Origin: G963720475 sp963720475
GTDB taxonomy: Bacteria; Actinomycetota; Thermoleophilia; Solirubrobacterales; Thermoleophilaceae
DNA: 64,000 nucleotides
Assembly: GCA_963720475.1 (NCBI GenBank)
Contig: OY970394.1
Coordinates: 62,001-126,000 of the forward strand
Direction of reading: 5' to 3'
How positions within the stretch are numbered: the first letter of the stretch is position 1; each line of letters starts with the position of its first letter. A program made the position numbers and the translations under genes. Positions 43,982 through 51,624 of the stretch are shown piece after piece. Below the pieces are notes generated by a model, which was not told the DNA's origin, searched no databases, and was given only the letters and a program-made list of their open reading frames with translations.

Positions 43982-44371
43982 CTACTCCGACAGCCCCACG
44001 GCTTCGAGGGCTTCGGCCTTGTCCTGGAACAACTCCCAGCGAATGATCCGGCCTCGGTGGAACGTCCAGGTCTGCGCCCAATGGCGATCGATCTGTACGC
44101 CGCTTCCCTTGCCCCGCATTCGCTCGTGGACGGCGACGACCACGCTGGCCCCGCCGTCGATGATCTCCTCGGCCTCAAGCGAGTAGTCCTTCCAGGTGCC
44201 CCAGTAGTGACGAGACGCTTCGATCACGGACTCCCGTCCCACGTAGACGGGGTCGAGGTCAACGGCTGGAATTTCGCGCAGGTCCCAAACGACGTACTCA
44301 TCGAGCATCGCCCAGAAGGCGTCAACGCTCGCGATCCCGCGCCTGACCAGCTCTACGTTCTCCCGCGACAT
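43982..44371 (-). CDS. SnoaL/NTF2-like array protein
   Basis: 129 residues beginning MSRENVELVRRGIASVDAFW, ending DKAEALEAVGLSE. Central segment IIDGGASVVVAVHERMRGKGSG. Its ATG stands three bases after the stop of the upstream gene (TAG-GCG-ATG), so the two are transcribed together. One of six such tandem pairs or joints in the array. Confidence 0.92.
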   Translation of the reverse strand: MSRENVELVRRGIASVDAFWAMLDEYVVWDLREIPAVDLDPVYVGRESVIEASRHYWGTWKDYSLEAEEIIDGGASVVVAVHERMRGKGSGVQIDRHWAQTWTFHRGRIIRWELFQDKAEALEAVGLSE

Positions 44372-44374
44372 CGC

Positions 44375-44782
44375 CTACTCCGATAGCCCCACGGCGGCGA
44401 GCGCATCGGCCGGGTTGGGGTGGGAGCGCCACCGCCACAGCTTCCCGTCCCGCATCATGCAGCTCGCCCCGACCTCACGCTCGACCGGAACGCCGCTGTT
44501 CTGGCCCGTGCCAACGAGCCGGTAGAGCACGGCCAAGCGATTCCCGCCGGCGTCGAAGACCTGGACGTCCTCGACCCGCCAGCTCTCCCACGTCTCCCGC
44601 ATCACCGCGAAGTACTCGCGCCACGCCTCGGACCCTCGGTAGGTAGCCCCAGCAGCATCGACCCCAGCGAGCACGGAGACGAACTCGAAATCCTCATGGC
44701 AGAGTTGTGCCAGTAGATCGAAGTCCTCGCGATCGAAGGCCTCGATCCCCCGGCGCACGATCTCCACGTTCTCCTGCGACAT
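44375..44782 (-). CDS. SnoaL/NTF2-like array protein
   Basis: 135 residues from ATG 44782. MSQENVEIVRRGIEAFDREDF at the start, ADALAAVGLSE at the end, FDAGGNRLAVLYRLVGTGQNSG in the middle. The leader here reads GGATACTGGCGGGC and is joined to the best-preserved tRNA half in the array (44845-44885). Confidence 0.92.
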   Translation of the reverse strand: MSQENVEIVRRGIEAFDREDFDLLAQLCHEDFEFVSVLAGVDAAGATYRGSEAWREYFAVMRETWESWRVEDVQVFDAGGNRLAVLYRLVGTGQNSGVPVEREVGASCMMRDGKLWRWRSHPNPADALAAVGLSE

Positions 44783-44819
44783 TGCCCGCCAGTATCCCGG
44801 CTCGCCGTCAACCCGCACA

Positions 44820-44888
44820 GGGACTGGGTCTCGCAAGATCCGATCGGCGGCGGGATTCGAACCCGGGACCTTCGGGTTATGAGCGCCG
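44820..44888 (-). repeat. Type B spacer with a recognisable 3' half of tRNA-fMet
   Basis: The minus strand reads GCTCATAACCCGAAGGTC, CCGGGTTCGAATCCCGCC then GCCGATCGGATC, i.e. anticodon CAU, variable loop, T arm and part of the acceptor strand of tRNA-fMet. The 5' half is absent: left of 44888 the sequence no longer matches. The match stops inside the acceptor, where CCGC is replaced by the GCCGATC flank. This is what an att duplication at a tRNA 3' end looks like. Confidence 0.75.
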
Positions 44889-45004
44889 CCCGGCGGTCGA
44901 GCTTAGAACGCTTGCGCTCTCGGCTCGCCGGTGAGCAGGGGTACGAGTGCGGCGCGGCGCGGGCCAGCACGTACCAAGCCGGTTGCTGGGAGAGCAGGTC
45001 CTAA

Positions 45005-46390
45005 TCAGTTCGCGCCCTCTTCGATCGGTAGGCCGAGGCGCTCCCATTTCGGCACCCCGCCGTCGATCACGTGGATCACATCGTCGGCGCCGAAGCGCTG
45101 GACGAGACTGGCCCCGACGGCCGCCCGCTCGCCCGACCCACACACCACTGCGACAGGGCTCGAGGGGTCGATCCCATCTGGGATGGAGTCGATGTCGTGC
45201 CAAGGCTCGAAATGCGAGTCCGGGATATGGCCGCTCCGCCACTCCGAGCGCTCGCGGACATCGAGGACCTGTACTTCGCTGCCTGCGACTCGCTTGTCGA
45301 GCTCCTCAAGGGGAACGCGCTCGATCCGTGCGACGTCGCGCTTCTCCTGACGCCAGGAGGTCATGCCGCCGCCGAGGAATCCGGCCAGCTTGGTTATACC
45401 CACCGCCACGGCAAGCCGGGCCGCTTTGTGGCCGTCGTCGTCGTCGCGACCGACGAGGACGATCTCCTGGTCGCGGTCGGCGATCCAGGCGAGCTTCGAG
45501 CCGAAGCCCGCGCTCAGCATCGGGATGCAGACCGCACCGGGGATGTGGGCATCGTCGAACTGCTGATCGGTGCGGGCGTCGATGATCAGGGCCCCGTCGG
45601 AGCGCTTCTGCTCGACCTGCCGCGGCGCCAGGGGAAGGACCTCGGCGCCCTCGGTCAGCAGGGGGCCCTTGTTGAGAGCGACGATCGCCTCGAAGTTCGG
45701 CGGCTGCGGCCCGAGCTTGGCGATTGCCTCTTCGACGAACTCGTCCTCGTCGGTGATCGCGAGGGTCGGGTTGTGCTCGCGCTCGAAGCCGATCGTCGAG
45801 GAGATCTTCATGTCCATCCCCGGTCCACCGCACATCGAGCCGCCGAGGTGCCCGGGCCAGACCTCACAAGTGTCGGGAAGGCTCAGGACTTTGTCCTGGA
45901 GCGAGCGGAAGATGCCACGGGCCCCATCACGCTCCTCGATTGCCAGGTCCGGCCGGGCGACGTCGTTTACGAACAGCGTGTCGCCGGTGAGCACCGCCCA
46001 CGGCTCCTCACCGCGACGACGGTCGATCAGGGCGAAGGCGGTGTGCTCGGGCCGGTGGCCCGGCGTATGCAGGGCGCGGACCAGGAGCTCGCCGACCTTG
46101 AGCTCGAAGCCGTCGTCGATCGGCTCGTGTTCGTACTCGGGCTCGGCGTCGCGATGGATGTAGATCTTCGCCCCGGTTGCAGCGGCCAAGCGGCCGTGCC
46201 CGGAGACGTGGTCGGCGTGGTTGTGGGTTTCGAGAATGTGCTCGATCGAAACCCCCGAGTACCGGGCCAGCGCCAGGTACTCGTCGATTTCGAAACGCGG
46301 GTCGATTACCGCGGCCTCGCCGGCCTTCTCGTCGCCGACGAGATAGGACGCGCAACCGAGGTCGTCGTGGGTGATCTGGCGGAAGATCAA
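45005..46390 (-). CDS. MBL-fold persulfide dioxygenase-like protein with two rhodanese domains
   Basis: 461 residues. The beta-lactamase domain has ETHNHADHVSGH, HTPGHRPEH, TGDTLFVNDVARPDL and PGHLGGSM (metal ligands intact). Two rhodanese domains follow; the first lacks its active cysteine (EIVLVGRDDDD), while the second keeps it (AVVCGSGERAAVG). Similar proteins oxidise glutathione- or CoA-persulfide and pass sulfur to a thiol. It is co-transcribed with the ArsR regulator (ATGA overlap at 46387-46390). Confidence 0.93.
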   Translation of the reverse strand: MIFRQITHDDLGCASYLVGDEKAGEAAVIDPRFEIDEYLALARYSGVSIEHILETHNHADHVSGHGRLAAATGAKIYIHRDAEPEYEHEPIDDGFELKVGELLVRALHTPGHRPEHTAFALIDRRRGEEPWAVLTGDTLFVNDVARPDLAIEERDGARGIFRSLQDKVLSLPDTCEVWPGHLGGSMCGGPGMDMKISSTIGFEREHNPTLAITDEDEFVEEAIAKLGPQPPNFEAIVALNKGPLLTEGAEVLPLAPRQVEQKRSDGALIIDARTDQQFDDAHIPGAVCIPMLSAGFGSKLAWIADRDQEIVLVGRDDDDGHKAARLAVAVGITKLAGFLGGGMTSWRQEKRDVARIERVPLEELDKRVAGSEVQVLDVRERSEWRSGHIPDSHFEPWHDIDSIPDGIDPSSPVAVVCGSGERAAVGASLVQRFGADDVIHVIDGGVPKWERLGLPIEEGAN

Positions 46391-46728
46391 GATGCCATCT
46401 CGGCTTGGTCGACGAGCGCGCTGAGCTCACGAAGCTGATCGCGGACCCCTGCGCAGACCGCGTCACAGAGCGCGATCAGGGTCGGATCGGCGATCGAGTA
46501 GAGAGCCCGCGAGCCCTCCCGGCGCCGCCTCACCATGCGCTCACGAAGCAGCACGCCGAGGTGCTTTGAGACGTTGGCCTGAGTGCCGCCAGTCGTCTCG
46601 ACCAGCTCTCCCACCGAGATCTCGCCTTGGGCGTGCATCAGGCTCAGCAGCCGAAGCCGAGTCGGCTCACCGAGGACGGCGAACCGTCGCGCGACGAGCT
46701 CGGCCAGCTCGGGAGTCAGATCGATCAT
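46387..46728 (-). CDS. ArsR-family regulator
   Basis: 113 residues from ATG 46728. Winged-helix signature ARRFAVLGEPTRLRLLSLMHAQGEISVGELVETTGGTQANVSKHLGVL. Two cysteines lie in the C-terminal helix region (ALCDAVCAGVRDQ), as in persulfide-sensing members such as BigR or SqrR. Position beside an MBL-rhodanese and TauE gene fits sulfide or persulfide response. Confidence 0.93.
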   Translation of the reverse strand: MIDLTPELAELVARRFAVLGEPTRLRLLSLMHAQGEISVGELVETTGGTQANVSKHLGVLLRERMVRRRREGSRALYSIADPTLIALCDAVCAGVRDQLRELSALVDQAEMAS

Positions 46729-46746
46729 CGAACGACAAGTATAGCT

Positions 46747-46766
46747 ATATGGTTGTGTAGCCATAT
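46747..46766. promoter_or_regulatory. Operator-like palindrome ATATGG-N8-CCATAT
   Basis: A perfect six-base inverted repeat with an eight-base centre lies between the ArsR and TauE genes. Its right half includes the first two bases of the TauE start ATG (46765), so a bound repressor would cover the start and the -10 area. A second AT stretch TATAGCTATA overlaps on the left. Confidence 0.75.
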
Positions 46767-47550
46767 GGAGATGCTTATCGCCATCCCGTGCGGTCTTGCG
46801 ATCGGTCTCGTCGTCGGGACCGTCGGTGGCGGTGGAGCGATCCTGGCTCTGCCGGTCCTGGTCTACGTGCTCGATCAAGGCGTTAGCTCGGCTTCGACCG
46901 CATCGCTGATCGTCGTCGCGCTCGGAGCCTCGTTCGGTGCCGGTTCGCAGGCCCGGCGCGGCCAGCTCTGCTGGCGGGTGGCGTTGGTCTTCTCGCTGCC
47001 GGCCGCCGTCGGCGCCTACATCGGCACGCTCGCCAACGACGAGGTCAGCGCCCGGGTGCTGATCCTGGCATTCGTGCCGGTGATGCTCTCGGCCGCGATC
47101 CTGACCTTTCGTCGCGGCGACGATGGCGGTGCCGAGCCCCAAGAGGACCCGGGCTGTCCCAGGGCGAGCTTCGTCTGGTCGAGCGCCGCCGGCCTAGTCG
47201 TCGGCCTGATGACCGGCTTCTTCGGGGTCGGAGGGGGGTTCCTTATCGTGCCTGCGCTGACCATGCTTCTCGGACTGGTGATGCGCCGCGCGATCGCAAC
47301 GTCGCTGGCGATCATCACCCTGACCGGAATCGCTGCGTTGGTCAGTCACCTGGCGGAGGGAGCGCAGCCGGACTGGCCGCTCACTTCGATCCTTTGCGTG
47401 GCTGCGGCGACAGGCGCTCTCGCAGGCACCGGGCTCGGGCGACGACTCGCCCCCTCAACCCTGGCTCACGCATTCGGGGTCGTGGTCGCGCTGGTCGCAC
47501 TATTCCTGCTCATCGACGTGCTCTTCTTGGGCGGGCCGCCCGTTGGCTAG
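46765..47550 (+). CDS. TauE/SafE-family sulfite or sulfur exporter permease
   Basis: 261 residues from ATG 46765. About eight membrane helices. The paired GGG motifs of the family are seen: VGTVGGGGAILALPVLVYVL and TGFFGVGGGFLIVPALTML. It likely moves sulfite, sulfonate or thiosulfate across the inner membrane. It is divergent from the ArsR/MBL operon. Confidence 0.92.
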   Translation: MEMLIAIPCGLAIGLVVGTVGGGGAILALPVLVYVLDQGVSSASTASLIVVALGASFGAGSQARRGQLCWRVALVFSLPAAVGAYIGTLANDEVSARVLILAFVPVMLSAAILTFRRGDDGGAEPQEDPGCPRASFVWSSAAGLVVGLMTGFFGVGGGFLIVPALTMLLGLVMRRAIATSLAIITLTGIAALVSHLAEGAQPDWPLTSILCVAAATGALAGTGLGRRLAPSTLAHAFGVVVALVALFLLIDVLFLGGPPVG

Positions 47551-47595
47551 ACGGAGCACCAGCCGGACCGAATCGTGAAGTCGAGACGCGAGAAA

Positions 47596-47716
47596 CCCCG
47601 CCGTAGCGGGGCTTGTGGGACATAGCGGGGCCCGATACGTCCGTCGCTACCACCCTCTGAGGATCCGCTCGGTCGCACCGGTGCCACCGTGATTTGCGTC
47701 GGCCTTGGCCGCCTTG
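47596..47716 (-). repeat. Array spacer with altered terminator, 47.6 kb
   Basis: Hairpin CCCCGC-CGTA-GCGGGG (47596-47611) then ATAGCGGGGCCCGATACGT, the degenerated tRNA acceptor relic, and the full ~70-bp 3' element that ends at the SnoaL stop of 47717. The hairpin differs from the common type A hairpin, indicating replacement. Confidence 0.65.
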
Positions 47717-48157
47717 CTACGCCGACAGCCCCACGGCTTCGAGGGCTTCGGCATGGGTCGTCGCGTAGAACTCAACGCGGGCGACCTTGCCCGCCTCGAT
47801 AGTCCAGAGGCTGGCCAGTTCAGCCCTTACTTTCGTCTGGGTGCCCTCGAGTTGCCCGAAGGCGCAGAAGAGGACAACGACACGGTCTCCAAGATCGACC
47901 ACCCTCTCGACGTCTTGGTGATACGTCGCCCACGGTGCGAGCCAGTCCAGCCACGTGGCTTTGAACCCGTCGAGGCCAGCATCGGCTTTGTCTCCACCCG
48001 GCAACCCCCTCGTGACAACCTCGAAGTCGGCATGAAAGCGCGGGGCGAGGGCCTCAGCCAAAGACGCCCAGGTCCCCTGGTCGCGGAACAGTGGAACGAA
48101 GTCGGCGTCGGGAGGAGGCTGGAAACCCAGGACAAGGTCGACGTTCTCCTGCGACAT
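47717..48157 (-). CDS. SnoaL/NTF2-like array protein (long N-terminal variant)
   Basis: 146 residues. MSQENVDLVLGFQPPPDADFVPLF: an insertion PPPDADFVPLFRDQGTW replaces the usual first helix turn. Similar to the gene at 62032 (PPPGTDVAALFRDEKAF), so these two form a subgroup with WLDWLxPWATY. Ends THAEALEAVGLSA. Starts three bases after the next gene's stop. Confidence 0.9.
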   Translation of the reverse strand: MSQENVDLVLGFQPPPDADFVPLFRDQGTWASLAEALAPRFHADFEVVTRGLPGGDKADAGLDGFKATWLDWLAPWATYHQDVERVVDLGDRVVVLFCAFGQLEGTQTKVRAELASLWTIEAGKVARVEFYATTHAEALEAVGLSA

Positions 48158-48160
48158 CGC

Positions 48161-48558
48161 CTACTCCGACAGCCCCACGGCTGCAAGGGCTTCCTGTTCG
48201 GTTGCGTAGCCGTGAATCCAGATCGCTTTTCCGTTCCGGCTTTTGACGACCTGCCAAACCGTCATCCCGACTTCGAGACCCGATCCGACTCCGCGTCCGA
48301 CCCCTCGGACCTTGGCCACGACATAGTCTCCGAGGTCACGGGCCTCGTCCACCTCAGGGTGCCAATCCGGGAACACGCTCCACACCTCCTCGGCGAAGCG
48401 ACGCATCCCCTCGTGGCCTCGATAGACCACCCCCTCGACGGCCAGAATGCGAAAGGTTGCTTCGACCTCCGGATCCATGAGGTCGAGGAACGCATGTAAA
48501 TCCCGACGCCTCATCGCGTCGTACGCCTGGTTGATCGCGTCAACGTTTCCTGCGACAT
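48161..48558 (-). CDS. SnoaL/NTF2-like array gene with one-base deletion after the start
   Basis: ATG 48558 begins MSQE, but the next codons read ACG TTG... and end early. Comparison with sister genes shows GAGAAC reduced to GAAAC near 48546-48549; with the base restored the protein reads MSQENVDAINQAYDAMRRRDLHAFL and ends ATEQEALAAVGLSE in the frame that stops at 48161. Thus it is either a pseudogene or an error in one base. Body otherwise intact (DLGDYVVAKVRGVGRGVGSG). Confidence 0.75.
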
Positions 48559-48578
48559 CGCCGGCGCAGTATCGCGCT

Positions 48579-48705
48579 TGCAGCGTTCGCTGCACGAAAT
48601 AACTGCTGAATAACTGCTGGCCGGACGCGGCGCAAGCGCTCCTAAAACACGAAACCCCCGGATTTCCAGGGGCTTCGCTAGTAGCGGGGGCCCGATACGT
48701 CTCTC
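48579..48705 (-). repeat. Array spacer, type A, 48.6 kb
   Basis: Palindrome TGCAGCGTTCGCTGCA at 48579-48594, terminator hairpin at 48655-48672 with one mismatch in the stem (CCAGGGG), then TAGCGGGGGCCCGATACGTCTCTCGC. No 70-bp 3' element follows; instead the sequence passes into a SnoaL 5' fragment. Confidence 0.65.
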
Positions 48706-48731
48706 GCTACCACCCACGGATCGTTGAGCGG

Positions 48732-48794
48732 TCATGCCTGGCCGTGTAGCGCCTGCGCGTGCGAGTGAACGGCCTCCATGTTGTCCTGCGACAT
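48732..48794 (-). pseudogene. SnoaL 5' fragment
   Basis: ATG 48794 opens MSQDNMEAVHSHAQALHGQA and stops after 20 codons. It is the joined start of a SnoaL gene with all of the body missing; its start is four bases after the stop of the gene at 48798. Confidence 0.65.
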
Positions 48795-48797
48795 CGC

Positions 48798-49199
48798 CTA
48801 CTCCGACAGCCCGACGGCTTCGAGGGCTTGCCGTCGCTCCGCGTCGTCGTAGTAGGTCACGCGCGCGACCGCCCCGTCGCGGATCGTCCAGACGAACACG
48901 ACACGAGCCTGCGTTTCGATCCCGTCACGCCCGCGCACAAGCAGTGTGCATGGCATCACCACGTGCTCGCCCGCCTCGATGAATTCCTGCGGGTCGACCT
49001 GGAGCGACTCCCATGACCCTGCGAACTCGGCAAGGAAGTCCCGCGCCTGAGCGGCGTTGTAGACGCCGCTGAACGGGCCCGCCGCCCGGGAGAGGTCGTA
49101 TTCGAAGTCGGGCGTCACGTTCTCGAACGCGCCGTCGAAGTCCAGGCGGTTACCCGCGTCGACAAAGGCCCGCACGATCTCCAAGGTCTCCTGCGACAT
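48798..49199 (-). CDS. SnoaL/NTF2-like array protein
   Basis: 133 residues: MSQETLEIVRAFVDAGNRLDFDG at the start, EFIEAGEHVVMPCTLLVRGRDGIE in the middle and ERRQALEAVGLSE at the end. Leader GATACTGCGCGGGCG precedes ATG 49199, joined to a type B flank at 49241. Confidence 0.92.
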   Translation of the reverse strand: MSQETLEIVRAFVDAGNRLDFDGAFENVTPDFEYDLSRAAGPFSGVYNAAQARDFLAEFAGSWESLQVDPQEFIEAGEHVVMPCTLLVRGRDGIETQARVVFVWTIRDGAVARVTYYDDAERRQALEAVGLSE

Positions 49200-49240
49200 C
49201 GCCCGCGCAGTATCGCGGCTCGGCGACCATCCCCGCTCCG

Positions 49241-49300
49241 GGACTGGGTCTCCTCAAGATTTGATCGGCGGCGGGATATGTCCCTCGCGGAGACGCTCTC
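49241..49300 (-). repeat. Type B spacer, 49.3 kb
   Basis: GGACTGGGTCTC at 49241-49252, then GATTTGATCGGCGGCGGGATATGTCCCTCGCGGAGACG. The CGGCGGCGGGAT... part keeps the T-arm start of tRNA-fMet (GGGAT where tRNA has GGGATTCGAA). Then the sequence leaves the array pattern. Confidence 0.55.
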
Positions 49301-49496
49301 TGGGTCCGCTCTGTAGCGCCGATTCGCGCTCGATTGGCACCCGCGACGCCGCATTGAGGCGATGGGTCGACCCGATGTGGAGAGCGGCAGTCGGGAGGGG
49401 GTGACACAACCCACCCTAGGGGGGCTAGTGGCGTGGACCGCCCGCGCGGACCATGGTCGGACGTCTAACACCCGAAGAGAAAGAGAGAGACACGAG

Positions 49497-49877
49497 ATGA
49501 CCAGATCAAAGATTCCGACCGCCGTCGTCGCGCTCGTCGCTGCGCTCAGCGTCGCGATCGTCAGCGGCTCGGTGGACACGTCCGACTCGCACGCGCGGCA
49601 ACCGAAGAAAGGCTCCGAGGATGCGCCCAAGAGGGGCTGCAAGGGCCCGAACTTCCCGGGCGGAGTGCTCAAGGACGGCGGTACTCACACGCTTTACCAT
49701 CCCGGCGGCTACACCACGAAGTACGAGTGCACCGACGGGACGTACTGCTACACGATGAAGCGCTCCGATGGGAGCGTGGTGGAGTCGAAGTGCAAGCTCT
49801 CCCCCGCGTCCAGGCAGGCCGGGACGCTGCAGCCGAACCACTCCGGGCCGGTAAAGGTCAACACGGCCCCTCGCTGA
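49497..49877 (+). CDS. Small secreted cysteine-containing protein
   Basis: 126 residues from ATG 49497, preceded by GAAGAGAAAGAGAG. Signal segment IPTAVVALVAALSVAIVSG, then a 75-residue body with cysteines in CKGPNFPGG, ECTDGTYCYT and KCKL. One of two plus-strand genes embedded in the array other than TetR and recombinase. No family recognised. Confidence 0.7.
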   Translation: MTRSKIPTAVVALVAALSVAIVSGSVDTSDSHARQPKKGSEDAPKRGCKGPNFPGGVLKDGGTHTLYHPGGYTTKYECTDGTYCYTMKRSDGSVVESKCKLSPASRQAGTLQPNHSGPVKVNTAPR

Positions 49878-50002
49878 GAGCCGTTCCAGCGTTGGCTAAC
49901 TCCCCGCGAGAAGCCGCTGCTAGTCAGCATCGCGTCGGTCCGGGCGCCTTCCGGCGTCCGGACCAAGCGATGTCGTTGGCGGTAGTACCGCCATCCCGCT
50001 CC

Positions 50003-50121
50003 AGGACTGGGTCTCCGCAAGATCCGATCGGCGGCCCGATATGTCCCTCGCTACCACCCTCTCAGGATTCGCTCAGTCTCCCCGGTGCCGCCGCGATTTG
50101 CGTCGGGCGTTGGCCGCCTCG
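50003..50121 (-). repeat. Type B spacer with 3' element, 50.0 kb
   Basis: GGACTGGGTCTCCGCAAGATCCGATCGGCGG then CCCGATATGTCCCTCGCTACCACC and the ~70-bp element to the SnoaL stop at 50122. The element is a close copy of those at 43.9, 47.6 and 57.0 kb. Confidence 0.65.
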
Positions 50122-50514
50122 CTACTCCGACAGCCCCACGGCTTCGAGGGCCTCGGCGCGGTCGAGATAGCCCCTCGCCTCGGCGATCCTCCCCTGGTGG
50201 ACCTTGATCACTACTGCCGTCTCGTTGTGGACGTCGAGACCGCCGCGGCCTCTCGCGGTCTCGCGCAAGAAGGCGACCACCGTCTCACCGGAGTCAACCA
50301 CCCGCTCTACCGCGGCGTCGAGTTGCTCCCAGTTCTGCTCGATCTCCTGCATGTAGGCGAGGAACTCCTCGGGTCCGCGGGAGACCCGGTCGGCGTCTAG
50401 CCCGCCGCGGGTGCCGAACCAGACCACCTCCGGGGCCAACAGCTCCGACATTCCGGCGGTGTCACCCTTCGCGTCTAGCTCGAAGAACTTCCTTACCACC
50501 GCCTGGGGCTTCAC
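50122..50514 (-). CDS. SnoaL/NTF2-like protein (GTG start, coupled to SRPBCC gene)
   Basis: 130 residues from GTG 50514, overlapping the upstream SRPBCC stop as GTGA. N-terminus VVKPQAVVRKFFELDAKGDT, not MSQEN; the end is still LDRAEALEAVGLSE. So only the 3' end belongs to the array consensus, while the 5' end is coupled to a different gene. This gives a hybrid structure. Body: VVDSGETVVAFLRETARGRGG. Confidence 0.9.
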   Translation of the reverse strand: MKPQAVVRKFFELDAKGDTAGMSELLAPEVVWFGTRGGLDADRVSRGPEEFLAYMQEIEQNWEQLDAAVERVVDSGETVVAFLRETARGRGGLDVHNETAVVIKVHQGRIAEARGYLDRAEALEAVGLSE

Positions 50515-50972
50515 AACTGAACCACCGCTTCCAAATTTGCTTTGAGCGTTTGCGCATCCTTCCGGCGCTGGCGGCGCAGCCACCACTTGAGGTACGGGGA
50601 TAGGAAGACCAGCGTTCCGATCAGCTCAGGTTCATAGCGGCTGACGAGCAGCGTTCGACCCTCGCCCGCTTCGGCGAGCGTGTGCGAGCCGCGAGGCCGC
50701 GCGCCACCACCGGCCCAGGGGAGCGGCGGGCCGTCCCAGGCCATCCTGTGTGGTGGGTCCCACTCGACGATCTCGAACGTGCCAGAGCGGTCTCCTTCGA
50801 CGGTGTATCTCGCCACGGATCCGACCCCGCGTGGGCTGTCCGACTCGTCATGCGCTTCCTTGAACTCGCCGAGCCACTCGGGCATCCGCTGGGGATCTGT
50901 TACGTAGGACCACACGACCTCGGGCGGCCGCTCGATCTCAATCTCGACGGATCCCTCGATGCTCGTCCTCAA
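50511..50972 (-). CDS. SRPBCC (START-like) domain protein
   Basis: 153 residues: SVEIEIERPPEVVWSYVTDPQRMPEW is the family opening; the body ends with amphipathic helix KWWLRRQRRKDAQTLKANLEAV. Binds hydrophobic ligands in a large cavity; in actinobacteria such proteins act as polyketide cyclases or lipid handlers. Coupled to the SnoaL gene by a four-base overlap. Confidence 0.9.
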   Translation of the reverse strand: MRTSIEGSVEIEIERPPEVVWSYVTDPQRMPEWLGEFKEAHDESDSPRGVGSVARYTVEGDRSGTFEIVEWDPPHRMAWDGPPLPWAGGGARPRGSHTLAEAGEGRTLLVSRYEPELIGTLVFLSPYLKWWLRRQRRKDAQTLKANLEAVVQL

Positions 50973-50993
50973 GTCTCCAGTATCCCGCGATTC

Positions 50994-51038
50994 TCAACGC
51001 CAGGCCGTCGGCCGCGTCTCCACGTTCTCCTGCGACAT
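50994..51038 (-). pseudogene. SnoaL 5' fragment
   Basis: ATG 51038 opens MSQENVETRPTAWR then stops. Upstream are leader and type B flank identical in form to those of an intact gene (GGATACTGGCGGGC, as before 44782). The body is missing. Confidence 0.7.
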
Positions 51039-51075
51039 CGCCCGCCAGTATCCCGGCTCGCCGTCAACCCGCACA

Positions 51076-51130
51076 GGGACTGGGTCTCCAGAAGATCCGA
51101 TCGGCGGCGGGATTCGAACCCGCGACCACG
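51076..51130 (-). repeat. Type B spacer with hybrid tRNA relic, 51.1 kb
   Basis: Keeps GGCGGGATTCGAACCCGCGACC, an intact T arm matching tRNA-fMet, but then continues with ACGCTCTCAGGATCCGCTCGG, the array's 3' element. This hybrid is what links the degenerate GGCCCGATACG... relics to the tRNA sequence: the same position holds tRNA in one copy and the degenerate form in others. Confidence 0.7.
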
Positions 51131-51133
51131 CTC

Positions 51134-51621
51134 TCAGGATCCGCTCGGCTGTGCCGGTCTAGGCTCTCCTCCGCTTCCGGGGTCAGCCCGCAGGCCCGCC
51201 GCCTCGAGGGTGTCGCCCTCGAGGCCGAGCGAGTGAAGCGCTCCGGTCATCGTTACGTGATTCTCGACGCGCAGGAGGCGGCCATGGCGAAGCCATGCGG
51301 TCAGGTAGACGTCCCGTCGATCTCGAGGCCGCTCGCGCGTCCTTCCGCCCTCAGGCTGAACCGGCTGAACACCCGGTCGCCGCCGACGGCGATCACCTCG
51401 TGGGGATCCCAGCTCACGCGCGTGTAGGCGCTCTGGAACTCGCGCATAAACCGCAGCATCTCTTCGTGCCCATGGCACGGCTCCGCCTCCGCGAATTTGC
51501 GCACGGGGTAGAAATCGAGCTCGGCGTCCCACAGTTCCGCCACGGCCGCCGCTGCCGCCTCGGGGCCCTCGGACATTGCAGCTCCCCAGCGCCGCACGAC
51601 TTCGATGTTCTCCTGCGACAT
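51134..51621 (-). pseudogene. SnoaL array gene with internal frameshift and altered end
   Basis: From ATG 51621: MSQENIEVVRRWGAAMSEG to GLEIDGTST, stopping at 51301. The true continuation, VYLTAWLRHGRLLRVENHV, is in another frame from about 51312 and goes to 51134. The end EAAGLRADPGSGG overruns the usual stop into the flank, reading through the relic of the spacer. So it carries both a frameshift and a lost stop. Confidence 0.7.
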
Positions 51622-51624
51622 CGC

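Noticed and set aside
45071..46438. Plus-strand 455-codon frame
   Set aside because: Antisense of the MBL-rhodanese gene; no recognised motif, and the minus strand has intact metal sites.
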